Of a stretch of DNA of 64,000 bases, positions 8,057-16,869 are shown piece by piece. The DNA comes from SIG598 sp045605025 (GTDB lineage: Bacteria > Bacillota > Clostridia > Oscillospirales > Acutalibacteraceae), in the NCBI GenBank assembly GCA_045605025.1, contig JAZUPE010000017.1, forward strand, positions 15,534 through 79,533, given 5' to 3'. Every line of letters starts with the position of its first letter. The first letter of the stretch is position 1. Made by a program: the position numbers and the translations under genes. Under the pieces are notes generated by a model that was not told the origin of the DNA, did no database searches, and saw only the letters and a list, made by a program, of their open reading frames with translations.

Positions 8057-9208
8057 ATGAACAAGTGGAATAATTGCGTGAGAAAAGCCGGAAATATTGC
8101 TGCGGCGCTGTTTCTGGCGGGGATTGCGGCGGCGGTCATGCTTTTTCCGGCGGATACAGGGCGTGGGATAAGCAGCGGAATTACATTGTGTCTGGAAAAA
8201 ATCGTACCGTCGGTCTTTCCGGCGATGGTCGTCTGCGTGATGACCGTGGAGTGCGGTTTTGCGGCAAAGGCTGGCAGGCTGCTTGCTCCCCTGTCCCGAA
8301 AACTGTTCGGTCTGCCGGGGGAGGCGGCTGCAGCAGTTATGCTTTCGCTGATAGGCGGATATCCCGCAGGCGCGAAAACTGTGGTGGAACTGCAAGACTG
8401 CGGGGCGATAACCACAGGACAGGCGGCGCGTATGGCTCTGTTCTGCTTCTGTTCCGGACCTGCTTTCCTGACCGGCGTGGTGGGTGGGCTGACTGGTTCC
8501 GCTGCTGCGGGCTGGCTGCTTCTGGGGGTGCAGGCAGTGGTTGTAGTGGTTCTCGGGGTACTGTTCTGCAGAATACCCGCGTCGGATATGCCGGACTCCG
8601 GAAAGCAGGCTGCGGTCGCGCTGAATCCGGAAAAATCCAGACCGCTCAGTGAATCGATAGTGGTCTCTGTCAGCAAATCCGCATCGGCAGTGATGCAGGT
8701 GTGCGTGTATGTTGTTGTTTTTTCGGCGGTCAGCGCGATACTTGAAAGAACCGGAGCGAGTGCAGCGGTGGAGGAGATTCTTGTCCGGACAGGATTCAGC
8801 GAGAGGCTGGCAGGTTCCGTCGTGCCGTCACTTCTGGAGGTGACCGGAGGCTGCGTTCGCTCCGCGGAATCGGGATTGCCGATGATCGCCTTTGCGGTGG
8901 GCTTCGGGGGATTGTCGGTTCATCTGCAGGTGCTTGCAATAACGGAAAAACTGGGAGTGAACAAGCCGCTTTTTTTCGCCGCGAGAATGGCTCAGGGACT
9001 GTTGAGCGCCGCACTTACGGCTGCGGTGGTGGAAGTGCTGCCGCAGGGCGTGGCGGTGACCGCTTCCGCGGAACTGACCGGCAGCAGGCTCAGCGGCTCG
9101 ACGCAGGGGGCGGTCATGCTGGTTGTCATGTGCGCGGTGTGTGTCGTGTGTCTGCCGCTTAACGTCAACAGGGACGGAATTGCAACTCCGGAAAGAAAGC
9201 TGCCGTAA
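8057..9208 (+). CDS. ylbJ: YlbJ-like sporulation integral membrane protein
   Basis: The 383-residue protein has about nine hydrophobic segments and the family hallmarks GGYPAGAK and SGPAFLTGVVG of the nucleoside-recognition/gate domain in YlbJ and SpmA/SpmB. YlbJ is a spore-formation membrane protein in Bacillus; its substrate is not established. The ATG at 8057 is chosen (GGGAAGGG upstream); the frame is open for 67 codons before it, but that stretch lacks family features and overlaps yqfC. It is divergent from yqfC-yqfD, forming a small sporulation locus. Confidence 0.82.
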   Translation: MNKWNNCVRKAGNIAAALFLAGIAAAVMLFPADTGRGISSGITLCLEKIVPSVFPAMVVCVMTVECGFAAKAGRLLAPLSRKLFGLPGEAAAAVMLSLIGGYPAGAKTVVELQDCGAITTGQAARMALFCFCSGPAFLTGVVGGLTGSAAAGWLLLGVQAVVVVVLGVLFCRIPASDMPDSGKQAAVALNPEKSRPLSESIVVSVSKSASAVMQVCVYVVVFSAVSAILERTGASAAVEEILVRTGFSERLAGSVVPSLLEVTGGCVRSAESGLPMIAFAVGFGGLSVHLQVLAITEKLGVNKPLFFAARMAQGLLSAALTAAVVEVLPQGVAVTASAELTGSRLSGSTQGAVMLVVMCAVCVVCLPLNVNRDGIATPERKLP

Positions 9209-9218
9209 GTCCTGCTTC

Positions 9219-9247
9219 TTGACACTGTACGCAGCCGAAGATATAAT
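9219..9247 (+). promoter_or_regulatory. Consensus SigmaA promoter
   Basis: A perfect TTGACA, a 17-base spacer and a perfect TATAAT lie 38 bases before the kinase-like gene at 9285. This is the strongest-looking promoter in the window. Confidence 0.9.
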
Positions 9248-9284
9248 TTTTGTCATAAGATCACAGAACAGGGAGAGGTCGATT

Positions 9285-9776
9285 ATGGCAGAGGTTTATC
9301 TTATCTGCGGCATGATTTGCAGCGGCAAAAGCCGGTACGCTCAGAAACTCCGGGCGGAGCGCGACGCTCTGATTCTTTCCACCGATGAGATAACCCTCTC
9401 GCTTCCGCAGGACGCCATACGGGATTGCTTTGACCGGGTGTCTGACGGCGTCAACACGTATCTGATGAACAAATCGCTGGAAGTACTCGCGGCGGGCGTC
9501 GATGTGATACTGGACTGGGGGTTCTGGACGAAGGAAAAGCGCGATGAGATAAGAGAATTCTATCGTTCGCGCGGTGTGAAATTCCGGTTCTGCTATATTG
9601 ATGTGAATAGCGAAACACTTGCGCTGAATGTCAGCGACCGCAACCGGAAGGTGGAGGCAGGGGAGACCGCGGCGTTTTATGTGGACGAGGGTCTTGCAAA
9701 GAAATGCAGTGACCTGTTCGAGGTGCCTTCGCCGGAGGAGATTGATGTCCGGATTGACAACCGGAGAGTCCGGTGA
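9285..9776 (+). CDS. P-loop kinase-like protein (AAA/zeta-type ATPase)
   Basis: The 163-residue protein begins with a nucleoside-kinase style core: strand MAEVYLICGM and P-loop GMICSGKS at about 9-16. An acidic STDE segment follows at about 34-37, then DWGFWTKEKRDEIREF and a lid-like basic region (SDRNRKVEAG). It belongs to the broad group of small P-loop phosphotransferases often annotated as AAA family ATPase. No toxin or antitoxin partner is next to it. GGGAGAGGT lies just upstream of the ATG. The substrate is unknown. Confidence 0.8.
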   Translation: MAEVYLICGMICSGKSRYAQKLRAERDALILSTDEITLSLPQDAIRDCFDRVSDGVNTYLMNKSLEVLAAGVDVILDWGFWTKEKRDEIREFYRSRGVKFRFCYIDVNSETLALNVSDRNRKVEAGETAAFYVDEGLAKKCSDLFEVPSPEEIDVRIDNRRVR

Positions 9777-9814
9777 AGTATCCGGTCAGGCATACAAAAT
9801 CCGCTTTTCGTATA

Positions 9815-9842
9815 TTGTTTTCCGTGCAGAATATTCTATAAT
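9815..9842 (+). promoter_or_regulatory. Probable promoter of the DegV gene
   Basis: TTGTTT and a perfect TATAAT are 16 bases apart, 50 bases before the DegV-family start. Confidence 0.55.
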
Positions 9843-9891
9843 TACTATCGGCTGTTTGCATAACTAACAAACTATGACAGGAGAAAAGATT

Positions 9892-10752
9892 ATGAGCAAA
9901 AAGGTATTGATTGCCAGCGACAGCACCACCGATCTCAGTCCTGAACTTATTGAAAAGTACCAGATCAAAATCCTTCCTCTGGGCGTAAATCTCGGCGGAA
10001 AGAGCTATATTGACGGTGTGGATATTGACCCTGATTTCATCTACAAATATTATGAGGAACACGGAGAGTTGCCCAAGACTTCCGCGGCGAACGTTGCCGA
10101 TTTCGACGAGTTCTTCAGAAAATATACCGACGAGGGCTATGCTGTGGTAATGTTTACCATCAGCCAGACCATGTCCTCCACCTATAACAACGGCCGCATT
10201 GCCGCCGAGGCTTATGAGGACGTCTACGTTGTGGACACAAAAAATCTCTCCACCGGCGGAGGTCTGGTGCTTCTTGCGGCTGCGGATATGGCTGCTCAGG
10301 GCGATTCTGCCGACGTTATCGCGGCAAAGTGCGCCGAGCTTGCCGATCGTGTTGACGCTTCCTTCGTGCTGGACGATCTTGAGTTTCTGCACAAGGGCGG
10401 ACGTTGCTCCGCTCTGGCTGCCTTTGGCGCCAATCTGCTTCAGCTCAAGCCCTGCATCATGGTGCGCAACGGATCTATGGGCGTTGGCAAGAAGTATCGC
10501 GGCAAGTTTGCTGCCACTCTTGAAAAGTACATCGCTGACCAGATCGGTGATGCTTCTGATATAGAGCTTGATCGCATTTTCGTGACCCACGCCGGCTGCG
10601 ACAAGGCAGTGTATGAAGCCTGTGTCAGACAGGTCAAGACTCTGGCTCCCTTCAAGGAGGTTCTGCTCACCCGCGCCGGCTGCACCGTTTCCTCACACTG
10701 CGGACGCAATACTCTTGGCGTACTGTTTATCCGCAAGAACAAGCTGGTCTGA
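9892..10752 (+). CDS. DegV family protein (fatty-acid-binding, FakB-like)
   Basis: The 286-residue protein has the DegV signatures: ASDSTTDLSPEL at the start, a TSAANVADF loop, SQTMSSTYN, and DDLEFLHKGGR in the middle. Proteins of this family bind a single fatty acid; the FakB members present it to the kinase FakA for phosphorylation and entry into phospholipids. No fakA-like gene is next to it. The ATG at 9892 has AGGAG eight bases upstream; an earlier ATG at 9874 has no site. It appears to be a single-gene unit. Confidence 0.93.
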   Translation: MSKKVLIASDSTTDLSPELIEKYQIKILPLGVNLGGKSYIDGVDIDPDFIYKYYEEHGELPKTSAANVADFDEFFRKYTDEGYAVVMFTISQTMSSTYNNGRIAAEAYEDVYVVDTKNLSTGGGLVLLAAADMAAQGDSADVIAAKCAELADRVDASFVLDDLEFLHKGGRCSALAAFGANLLQLKPCIMVRNGSMGVGKKYRGKFAATLEKYIADQIGDASDIELDRIFVTHAGCDKAVYEACVRQVKTLAPFKEVLLTRAGCTVSSHCGRNTLGVLFIRKNKLV

Positions 10753-10808
10753 TAACCGCTGACCGGTCTGCTTTTCATCTCGGCTGACAGCGGGTATTGA
10801 AATGCAAA

Positions 10809-10847
10809 AAAGCCTGATCGTTCCCGCTTGGGATTCGATCAGGCTTT
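10809..10847. terminator. Bidirectional terminator
   Basis: A perfect 12-bp inverted repeat (AAAGCCTGATCG / CGATCAGGCTTT) lies between the convergent DegV and esterase genes. T runs are present on both sides, stronger on the minus strand. Confidence 0.9.
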
Positions 10848-10860
10848 ACTGCGGGATTAT

Positions 10861-11739
10861 TCAGCTGTCATTGCGCACGTACTTCATCATGAACGCAATC
10901 TGGTCGGAATTGGCTTCGCCTGCGAGGGCGCTGCGGACGTTGATGTGGAAAACGTGTCCGATTTCCTTTGTGCCGTACAGCTTGTATTCGCAGGGAACTC
11001 CTCGTGATGAGAGCAGTTCCGCCATGGGCCGGCATTTGTCTGCGAGAAAGTCACCCGGAGCGCTGATGAGATACGCGGGCGGAAAACTTCCGGTGATATA
11101 CTTGAGCACGTTCAGCTTTTCACCGAACTGAGCGGGGTTGTTTGTGAAATAATCGCGGACCATGGGCGGAAGGCGCCTGCCGGAGCCGGTGTGTGCCATG
11201 AGATCATACATACCGCAGTTGAGCCCCACCGCGGCAAGCCGGAAATCCGGAGGAGTTATGCCCATGATCGCGGAATATTTGGGGCTTGACCATATGGTTG
11301 CGTACTGGCTGACCAGCTGCGCGCCTGCGGAGTCGCCCACCATGAATACGTTTCCGGTGTCAATCGGATACTCTGCCGCATGGTCAACAGCCCACTGCAT
11401 GACCATGTTGATATCCTCGAGCGGGGAAGGAAATTTGTGCTTAGGAGCCAGACGGTAATTGAGGCTGATGACGGTGAAGCCGCGGGCGGCAAGGTCGCAG
11501 CAGTAGAATTTGTAGGGCTTTGTGCTGCCGTATACATAACCTCCGCCGTGGACGTTGATTACCGTTGCCGATGATGCTTTGCTGCGAGGATAGCAGATGT
11601 CCAGCGTGTGCCATTTGCTGTCGGGCCCGTAGGGGATGCGCTCAACCAGAGTAACTTCTTCCGGGACGGTGAGCCCTTCGTCGCGTCGGGCATCGCTTCT
11701 GGTGCACATTTTTCGGAACATATAGCTTGCAATGGACAT
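10861..11739 (-). CDS. Alpha/beta-hydrolase, hormone-sensitive-lipase type esterase
   Basis: The 292-residue protein has the oxyanion-hole motif HGGG (NVHGGGYVYGS), the nucleophile elbow GDSAG and a terminal Asp/His pair (PGDFLADKC and IGHVFHI). This places it with the HSL/acetyl-esterase group that hydrolyses short-chain acyl or acetyl esters, such as those on plant polysaccharides. No signal peptide is seen, so it should act inside the cell. AAGGAG precedes the ATG. It is a single-gene unit with its own promoter and terminator. Confidence 0.9.
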   Translation of the reverse strand: MSIASYMFRKMCTRSDARRDEGLTVPEEVTLVERIPYGPDSKWHTLDICYPRSKASSATVINVHGGGYVYGSTKPYKFYCCDLAARGFTVISLNYRLAPKHKFPSPLEDINMVMQWAVDHAAEYPIDTGNVFMVGDSAGAQLVSQYATIWSSPKYSAIMGITPPDFRLAAVGLNCGMYDLMAHTGSGRRLPPMVRDYFTNNPAQFGEKLNVLKYITGSFPPAYLISAPGDFLADKCRPMAELLSSRGVPCEYKLYGTKEIGHVFHINVRSALAGEANSDQIAFMMKYVRNDS

Positions 11740-11779
11740 AAATTATCTCCTTCCGGTTAAAATTTTCAAGACTGAAAAT

Positions 11780-11808
11780 AATATATCAGTTACCTGAAAT
11801 TCCGTCAA
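11780..11808 (-). promoter_or_regulatory. Promoter of the esterase gene
   Basis: On the minus strand TTGACG and TATATT are separated by 17 bases, about 40 bases before the esterase start. Confidence 0.75.
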
Positions 11809-11883
11809 GAGCCGGAGAGGAGACGCAACGATTCCGCTTTTTATTTGCTGTGTGATTTTTGTGTTATTACGGCTGGAATAATG

Positions 11884-11911
11884 TTGACAACGGAAAATTA
11901 ACTGCTATAAT
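11884..11911 (+). promoter_or_regulatory. Promoter of the CDP-alcohol transferase gene
   Basis: Perfect TTGACA and TATAAT elements are 16 bases apart, about 100 bases before the start at 12013. Confidence 0.8.
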
Positions 11912-12012
11912 TTTATCCAAACGGATTTTTTCTGACAGTATTCGCAGGTTGCCGATCGTTGATATTATGTCAACTGACAGTTTTGAGCTGGAATAGAGGT
12001 GAGCAATTGCCG

Positions 12013-12579
12013 ATGAGCAATAATCAAAAAACGCATATTTTTACCATACCTAACATTCTTACGGTATTCCGCATTGTCGGTTCATTGTGTCTTCTGTTCT
12101 TCAGACCTCCCGATATAGCTTTCTATGTTCTTTACTCCCTTTGCGGATTCAGTGATGTGCTGGATGGATTCATCGCAAGGTCGACCGGAACGACCAGTGA
12201 GCTGGGAGCCAAGCTGGACAGCATAGCGGATCTGCTTTTCTATGCGGCAATGGTTATCTGCATCATGCCCAGACTGATTGAACTGCTGCCCATGTGGCTG
12301 TGGATAGCAACCGGTGTGGTGATCCTGCTCAGACTGGGGTCTTACCTGACCGCGGCAATCAAATACGGCCGCTTCGCCTCCATGCACACCTATATGAATA
12401 AGTTCACCGGTGCCGCCATGTTTACCATGCCTTACTGCCTGCTGGCTCCCTGCGCGGTGACACTGTGCGCGATCATCTGCGCCATAGCCGGTCTGTCCTC
12501 CATTGAGGAGCTGATTATTCATCTTGTCCGCAGGGAATACAATTCCAAAGTCAAAACGATATTTGATGTACGCAAATAG
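12013..12579 (+). CDS. CDP-alcohol phosphatidyltransferase (PgsA-like)
   Basis: The 188-residue membrane protein carries the complete CDP-alcohol phosphotransferase motif D-G-x2-A-R-x8-G-x3-D-x3-D, beginning in DGFIAR and ending in DSIAD. It also has several membrane helices. Such enzymes transfer a phosphatidyl group from CDP-diacylglycerol to an alcohol such as glycerol-3-phosphate. The first hydrophobic stretch follows TIPNILTVFRI, the usual entry sequence. The ATG at 12013 is chosen, with GAGGTGAG about 12 bases before it; upstream TTG codons are possible. Which alcohol is used cannot be decided. It stands alone between a promoter and a terminator. Confidence 0.88.
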   Translation: MSNNQKTHIFTIPNILTVFRIVGSLCLLFFRPPDIAFYVLYSLCGFSDVLDGFIARSTGTTSELGAKLDSIADLLFYAAMVICIMPRLIELLPMWLWIATGVVILLRLGSYLTAAIKYGRFASMHTYMNKFTGAAMFTMPYCLLAPCAVTLCAIICAIAGLSSIEELIIHLVRREYNSKVKTIFDVRK

Positions 12580-12590
12580 TTAGGTAACGC

Positions 12591-12622
12591 AAAACGGAAC
12601 TCTCATCTGGGTTCCGTTTTTT
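12591..12622 (+). terminator. Intrinsic terminator
   Basis: The stem AAAACGGAAC / GTTCCGTTTT with a six-T tail follows the CDP-alcohol transferase stop by a few bases. Confidence 0.9.
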
Positions 12623-12690
12623 GTTTATGTTAGTTTCAATTTGCTTGCGATAACTTATTTTATGCAGATTCTTGATCTATCATGATAATA

Positions 12691-12718
12691 TTGACATCGT
12701 TGGTTGTTATGCTATAAT
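12691..12718 (+). promoter_or_regulatory. Promoter of a long leader
   Basis: Perfect TTGACA and TATAAT are 16 bases apart. The next start codon is at 13064, so a transcript from here would have an untranslated leader of about 340 bases. No gene of credible length lies between. Confidence 0.8.
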
Positions 12719-12820
12719 TTATTATTATGCTTTTATTATGCAAAAATATTTGTATGTCTCAAATTAACTCATGATAGTATATCACATTATGTTAGTATTT
12801 GTGCTATTGCGGAAATATAA

Positions 12821-13006
12821 TCTGCTCAGAACAGCAGAGGAACAGTTCTGTGTGCAAATTACTACTCATTGAGGCAAAAAGATATCGTTAGGCACATATA
12901 TCATTTCGTCCGGTACAAGGCTGAGTCAGCTTATATTCACGGACTATGTTGTGTGCCTGCTCCCGAAAACAGATCCTAACGATTATTAATTTGGATACAT
13001 TCGGGA
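12821..13006 (+). promoter_or_regulatory. Structured leader or small RNA of unknown family
   Basis: The 484 bases between 12580 and 13063 contain no protein gene. Within them I see TCTGCT/AGCAGA (12821-26 with 12833-38) whose loop CAGAAC can pair with GTTCTG at 12845-50, making a pseudoknot. A perfect 9-bp stem ATCGTTAGG/CCTAACGAT (12884-92 with 12975-83) encloses smaller stems. TCCCGAA/TTCGGGA (12961-67 with 13000-13006) crosses that 9-bp stem, so the two exclude each other or form a pseudoknot. I match this to no known riboswitch. It could be a cis-acting leader for the gene at 13064 or an independent small RNA. Confidence 0.5.
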
Positions 13007-13063
13007 CACTGTTGTCAAATTTTGGGATATATAGGAACTAAGTTGAAAGGGATGGGAATAATC

Positions 13064-13936
13064 ATGAAAAAAGCATTGTTGATACTTGCAGCAGGTCTGG
13101 GATCCAGATATGGCGGAGGCAAACAGACCGACGGCTTCGGAGCCAACAACGAGATGCTCATGGAGTACGCTATCCGCGATGCGAAACAGTTTGGTTTTAC
13201 CAAGGTGGTAATCGTAATATCGGACAGCATGCAGGGGTGGTTTGCCGAGGAGATATGTTCAAGAGTCAGCGGTATTGAACTTGTATTTGCAGTCCAGAAC
13301 TATTCATCACTTCCCGCTGAATTCACTCCGCCTGCCGACCGGGTAAAGCCCTATGGCACCATTCATGCTCTTGTATGCGCGCAGCCGTGGCTGGACACTC
13401 CCTTCGCGGTGATCAATGCTGACGATTACTATGGCACCACGGCGTACAGAGAGATGGCAGAGGAGCTGGAGAATGTCAGCGGCGAAGATCAGTGCATGGT
13501 TGCGTATCCCATCGGCAGCACCATGTCCGCGTTCGGTGAAGTTACCCGCGGTCTGTGCAGCGTCAGCAGGGAGGGATATCTTGAATCGGTCGCGGAAACA
13601 TACCGCATCTGTAAGTGTGAGGACGGGATCATACGCTCATTTACCGAAGAGGGAAGCAAAGAGATAGACCCCACAGCCATTGCTTCGATGAATCTGTTTG
13701 GTTTTTCTCCGGAGTTTGCCTCACGCTGCAGAGTGATATTAAAAGAATTCCTCGATTCGCTGGGCGCGAACGATCTGCGTGCGGAACTGCCGCTGTCCGT
13801 TGTGGTTGATAAGCTGGTCAGAGCGGGAGATATTCGCATGAAAGTGCGCGTAACCGATTCCGAATGGATGGGCGTTACGTATAGAGAGGATAAAGAGCTG
13901 GTCAGACAGAAGCTTAGAATGATATACGGAGAATAA
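13064..13936 (+). CDS. Sugar nucleotidyltransferase-like protein
   Basis: The 290-residue protein has the nucleotidyltransferase fold of the sugar-phosphate NTP transferase group. It starts with the nucleotide-binding LAAGLGSRYGGGKQ, has the metal-binding NADDYYG in the middle, and ends without the extra left-handed helix domain of GlmU. Such enzymes join a sugar phosphate or alcohol phosphate to an NTP. The substrate is not clear; the neighbours uxuA and a glucosidase suggest carbohydrate metabolism. The ATG at 13064 is chosen because the family motif begins three residues later; AAAGGGATGGG lies upstream. The long structured leader upstream suggests regulation at RNA level. Confidence 0.82.
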   Translation: MKKALLILAAGLGSRYGGGKQTDGFGANNEMLMEYAIRDAKQFGFTKVVIVISDSMQGWFAEEICSRVSGIELVFAVQNYSSLPAEFTPPADRVKPYGTIHALVCAQPWLDTPFAVINADDYYGTTAYREMAEELENVSGEDQCMVAYPIGSTMSAFGEVTRGLCSVSREGYLESVAETYRICKCEDGIIRSFTEEGSKEIDPTAIASMNLFGFSPEFASRCRVILKEFLDSLGANDLRAELPLSVVVDKLVRAGDIRMKVRVTDSEWMGVTYREDKELVRQKLRMIYGE

Positions 13937-14001
13937 CGTACAGAAAAGTCCTCTGTGTGCTTTAATTCTGTCGGTGATAGTACACAGATGAGGTGATTGT
14001 A

Positions 14002-15075
14002 ATGAAAATGGTTTTCAGATGGTTTCCGGGCGGTGACGACAGCGTCACGCTGGAACAGATACGACAGATTCCCGGAGTATCCGGCGTGGCGGCGTGTATG
14101 CCGCAGGTGCCCGTGGGGGAAATCTGGCAGCCGGAGGATATCCGGTTCATGCGCCGCCAGATAAATGACCACGGACTTGAGATGGAAGTGATCGAGAGCG
14201 TTAATATCCACGAGGATATCAAGAAAGGTCTTCCCTCACGCAATCGGCTTATCGAAAACTACATAACCACAGTAAAGAATCTCCACGATGAGGGAGTAAA
14301 GTGCATCTGCTATAATTTCATGCCGGTCATGGACTGGGCGCGCAGCGATCTGGCGCTTCCACTTGAGGACGGAAGCACGGTGATGGCTTATTGCCACGCA
14401 GAACTTACCGGCATGGATCCTGTATCCATCGGCAGCAGCATGCACGGTGAATCGGAAGGCTTTTCGCTGCCAGGCTGGGAGCCGGAGCGTATGCCGCTTA
14501 TGACGGCTGATATTGGTTTCTACAGGCAGATGCCCGTTGATCAGTACTGGGAGAATATCAGGTATTTCCTTGACGCGCTTATGCCTTATGCGGAAATGTA
14601 TGACATGAATTTTGCCATTCATCCCGATGATCCGCCATGGCAGCTTTTCGGACTGCCGAAGGTTATCACAGGTGCGGATACCATCAGGAAATTCCTCGCT
14701 CTGAATGACAGCAGACGTAACGGATTGACGCTGTGTACCGGCAGTCTGGGGGTGAATCCGGATAATGATATTCCCGCCATGCTGAGGGAGTTTACGTCAC
14801 AGGGCAGAGTACACTTTGCCCATCTGCGCAACATCAGAAGAACCTCTGGTCGTGATTTCCACGAAACCGCTCATCTGAGCGGCTGCGGCGATCTTGATAT
14901 GTTTGAGATCGTGCGCGCGCTGCATGACAGCGGCTTTGACGGATACATCCGTCCGGACCACGGCAGAATGATATGGGGGGAGAGAGCACGTCCGGGATAC
15001 GGCATTTACGACCGTGCGCTGGGTGTGCAGTATCTCCTCGGTTTGTGGGAGGCCTGCGAAAAGCATTCCGGCTGA
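14002..15075 (+). CDS. uxuA: Mannonate dehydratase UxuA
   Basis: UxuA dehydrates D-mannonate to 2-keto-3-deoxygluconate in hexuronate (glucuronate) breakdown, using Mn or Fe. The 357-residue protein shows the typical N-terminus (MVFRWFPGGDDSV), CYNFMPVMDW, the IHPDDPPW loop, HFAHLRNI and RPDHGRMIWGE near the end, which supply metal ligands and active-site residues. GAGGTGA precedes the ATG. It lies between the nucleotidyltransferase and the GH13 gene on the same strand with short gaps and no terminator. Other glucuronate genes (uxaC, uxuB, kdgK) are not in the window. Confidence 0.95.
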   Translation: MKMVFRWFPGGDDSVTLEQIRQIPGVSGVAACMPQVPVGEIWQPEDIRFMRRQINDHGLEMEVIESVNIHEDIKKGLPSRNRLIENYITTVKNLHDEGVKCICYNFMPVMDWARSDLALPLEDGSTVMAYCHAELTGMDPVSIGSSMHGESEGFSLPGWEPERMPLMTADIGFYRQMPVDQYWENIRYFLDALMPYAEMYDMNFAIHPDDPPWQLFGLPKVITGADTIRKFLALNDSRRNGLTLCTGSLGVNPDNDIPAMLREFTSQGRVHFAHLRNIRRTSGRDFHETAHLSGCGDLDMFEIVRALHDSGFDGYIRPDHGRMIWGERARPGYGIYDRALGVQYLLGLWEACEKHSG

Positions 15076-15138
15076 AGATGATTCGTTGTCAGCTTTGAAA
15101 ATACGGGAGACTTTACGCTGCCGGTAAAGGAGGAAAAT

Positions 15139-16794
15139 ATGGAACGCAAACGCTGGTACAAGGACATGGTGTTCTACCAGATTTGGCCGCGCAGCTTCAA
15201 GGACGGCGACGGCGACGGTATGGGCGATCTGTGGGGCGTGCTGGAAAAGCTGGACTACATAAAATCGCTGGGCTGTGACGGTATCTGGTTTTCTCCGATA
15301 TATCCCTCGCCCGGTGCCGACTGCGGCTACGATATCGCGGATTATATGGATATCGCACCGGAATTCGGCGGCATGGAGGCGTTCAGAAAGATTCTGGATG
15401 GCGTTCATGCACGGGGAATGAAGCTGCTGATGGATCTTGTGGTCAACCACACAAGTGACGAGCATGAGTGGTTTCAGAAGAGCCGTCAGAGAATAGAACC
15501 GTATACGGACTATTATATCTGGCGTCCGGCAAAGCCTGACGGGAAGCTGCCCAATAACTGGGACAGCAACTTTGAGGGAAAGGCGTGGACGTGGGATGAG
15601 GTGCGCGGCGAGTATTATCTGCATCTCTTTGCCGTCAAGCAGCCTGATCTCAACATGGACAACCCCCTCGTACGTGAGGAGGTAAAAAAGATTCTCCGGT
15701 TCTGGCTGGATATGGGAGTGGACGGCTTTCGCGAGGATGTCATCACCTATATCTCCAAAGCCGAAGGGCTGCCGGATGATCACCTTTTTCCGATATACAA
15801 GGGAATGCCAAAATACAATCACGGACCGCACATCCACGAATATCTGGCCGAGTTCAAGCGTGATGTGTTCGATCATTACGACTGCTTCACGCTGGCGGAA
15901 GCACCGCTGGTGTGGCCAAAGCGCGCGCTGAGGTATATCGATGAGCACAGTGGACAGATCGACATGATGATCCAGTTCCAGTGCCAGACTGCCGATTGCC
16001 TGTTCACCGATTATCTGCCCACAAAGTTCCATCTGCGCAAGATGAAGAAGGCATTTTCCGACTGGCAGTACCGGCTGGAGGGCAGGGCGTGGAATATGCT
16101 TTATCTTGAGAATCACGATCACCCGCGGATTATTTCCCGCTACGGCAGCGAGGAATACAGGGAAGAAAGCGGCAAATCGCTGGCGGTCTCCTATCTTTTC
16201 CAGAAAGGCACACCCTTCCTCTATCAGGGGCAGGAGATCGGCATGATCAACTGGCGTCCGGAATCAGCGGATATGTACGAGGACGTGCAGACCAGGTATA
16301 ACTACGAGCACAGCAATCTCAATAAACCGCCGGAGGTCAGGCTGAAGAAGATGTGGCGATCATCGCGCGACTCGGCGCGCACTCCGGTTCAGTGGGACAA
16401 CAGCGAAAACGCCGGCTTCACAACCGGAACGCCCTGGTTCTATGTCAACGATAACTACAGGAAGATCAACGTCGCCGCTCAGGAGCGTGATCCCGATTCG
16501 CTGCTCAACTTCTACCGCAAGGCAATCGCGTTGAGAAAATCGCTTGACGTTGTGCGTCACGGAACCTATCGTGAGCATTTCCATTCAAGCTCGAAGCTGT
16601 ATGTCTACAGCCGCAGAATGAAGGGGCAGAAGTTGCTGGTGATATGCTCTTTTGCTGGTCGCAATGTAAAAATGAAAGTGCCTGCGGGCTTTGATTTGAA
16701 GAAGGCGAAGCTGGTGCTGCAGAGCCGTAAAGACGCTGATTCAGCGGTGCTTACACCCTATGAAACAAGGGTTTACCTCTGGGAGCAGCCCTGA
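15139..16794 (+). CDS. GH13 alpha-glucosidase (oligo-1,6-glucosidase type)
   Basis: The 551-residue enzyme begins WYKDMVFYQIWPRSF and has the GH13 catalytic set: nucleophile Asp in DGFREDVI near residue 200, acid/base Glu in FTLAEAP near 253 and the third Asp in ENHDHPR near 326. A short beta-sheet C-domain follows. This matches the GH13 group of oligo-1,6-glucosidase, alpha-glucosidase and trehalose-6-phosphate hydrolase, which act on short alpha-glucosides in the cytoplasm. AAAGGAGG lies upstream of the ATG. It ends the three-gene unit with uxuA; no terminator is visible, only the next promoter. The exact linkage is not predictable. Confidence 0.93.
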   Translation: MERKRWYKDMVFYQIWPRSFKDGDGDGMGDLWGVLEKLDYIKSLGCDGIWFSPIYPSPGADCGYDIADYMDIAPEFGGMEAFRKILDGVHARGMKLLMDLVVNHTSDEHEWFQKSRQRIEPYTDYYIWRPAKPDGKLPNNWDSNFEGKAWTWDEVRGEYYLHLFAVKQPDLNMDNPLVREEVKKILRFWLDMGVDGFREDVITYISKAEGLPDDHLFPIYKGMPKYNHGPHIHEYLAEFKRDVFDHYDCFTLAEAPLVWPKRALRYIDEHSGQIDMMIQFQCQTADCLFTDYLPTKFHLRKMKKAFSDWQYRLEGRAWNMLYLENHDHPRIISRYGSEEYREESGKSLAVSYLFQKGTPFLYQGQEIGMINWRPESADMYEDVQTRYNYEHSNLNKPPEVRLKKMWRSSRDSARTPVQWDNSENAGFTTGTPWFYVNDNYRKINVAAQERDPDSLLNFYRKAIALRKSLDVVRHGTYREHFHSSSKLYVYSRRMKGQKLLVICSFAGRNVKMKVPAGFDLKKAKLVLQSRKDADSAVLTPYETRVYLWEQP

Positions 16795-16869
16795 AAAATA
16801 TGCAATATACCGAAAAAATCCGCAATTCAATGCTTTCAATGACTGAATTGGAGAAAATTAAAAAATCAC

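Noticed and set aside
9285..9776. A zeta-type toxin
   Set aside because: The P-loop kinase core is shared, but there is no antitoxin-like gene next to it and key zeta residues cannot be assigned.
12719..13063. A small protein gene in the 484-base gap
   Set aside because: No frame of useful length with a ribosome site was found; the pairing potential fits RNA structure better.
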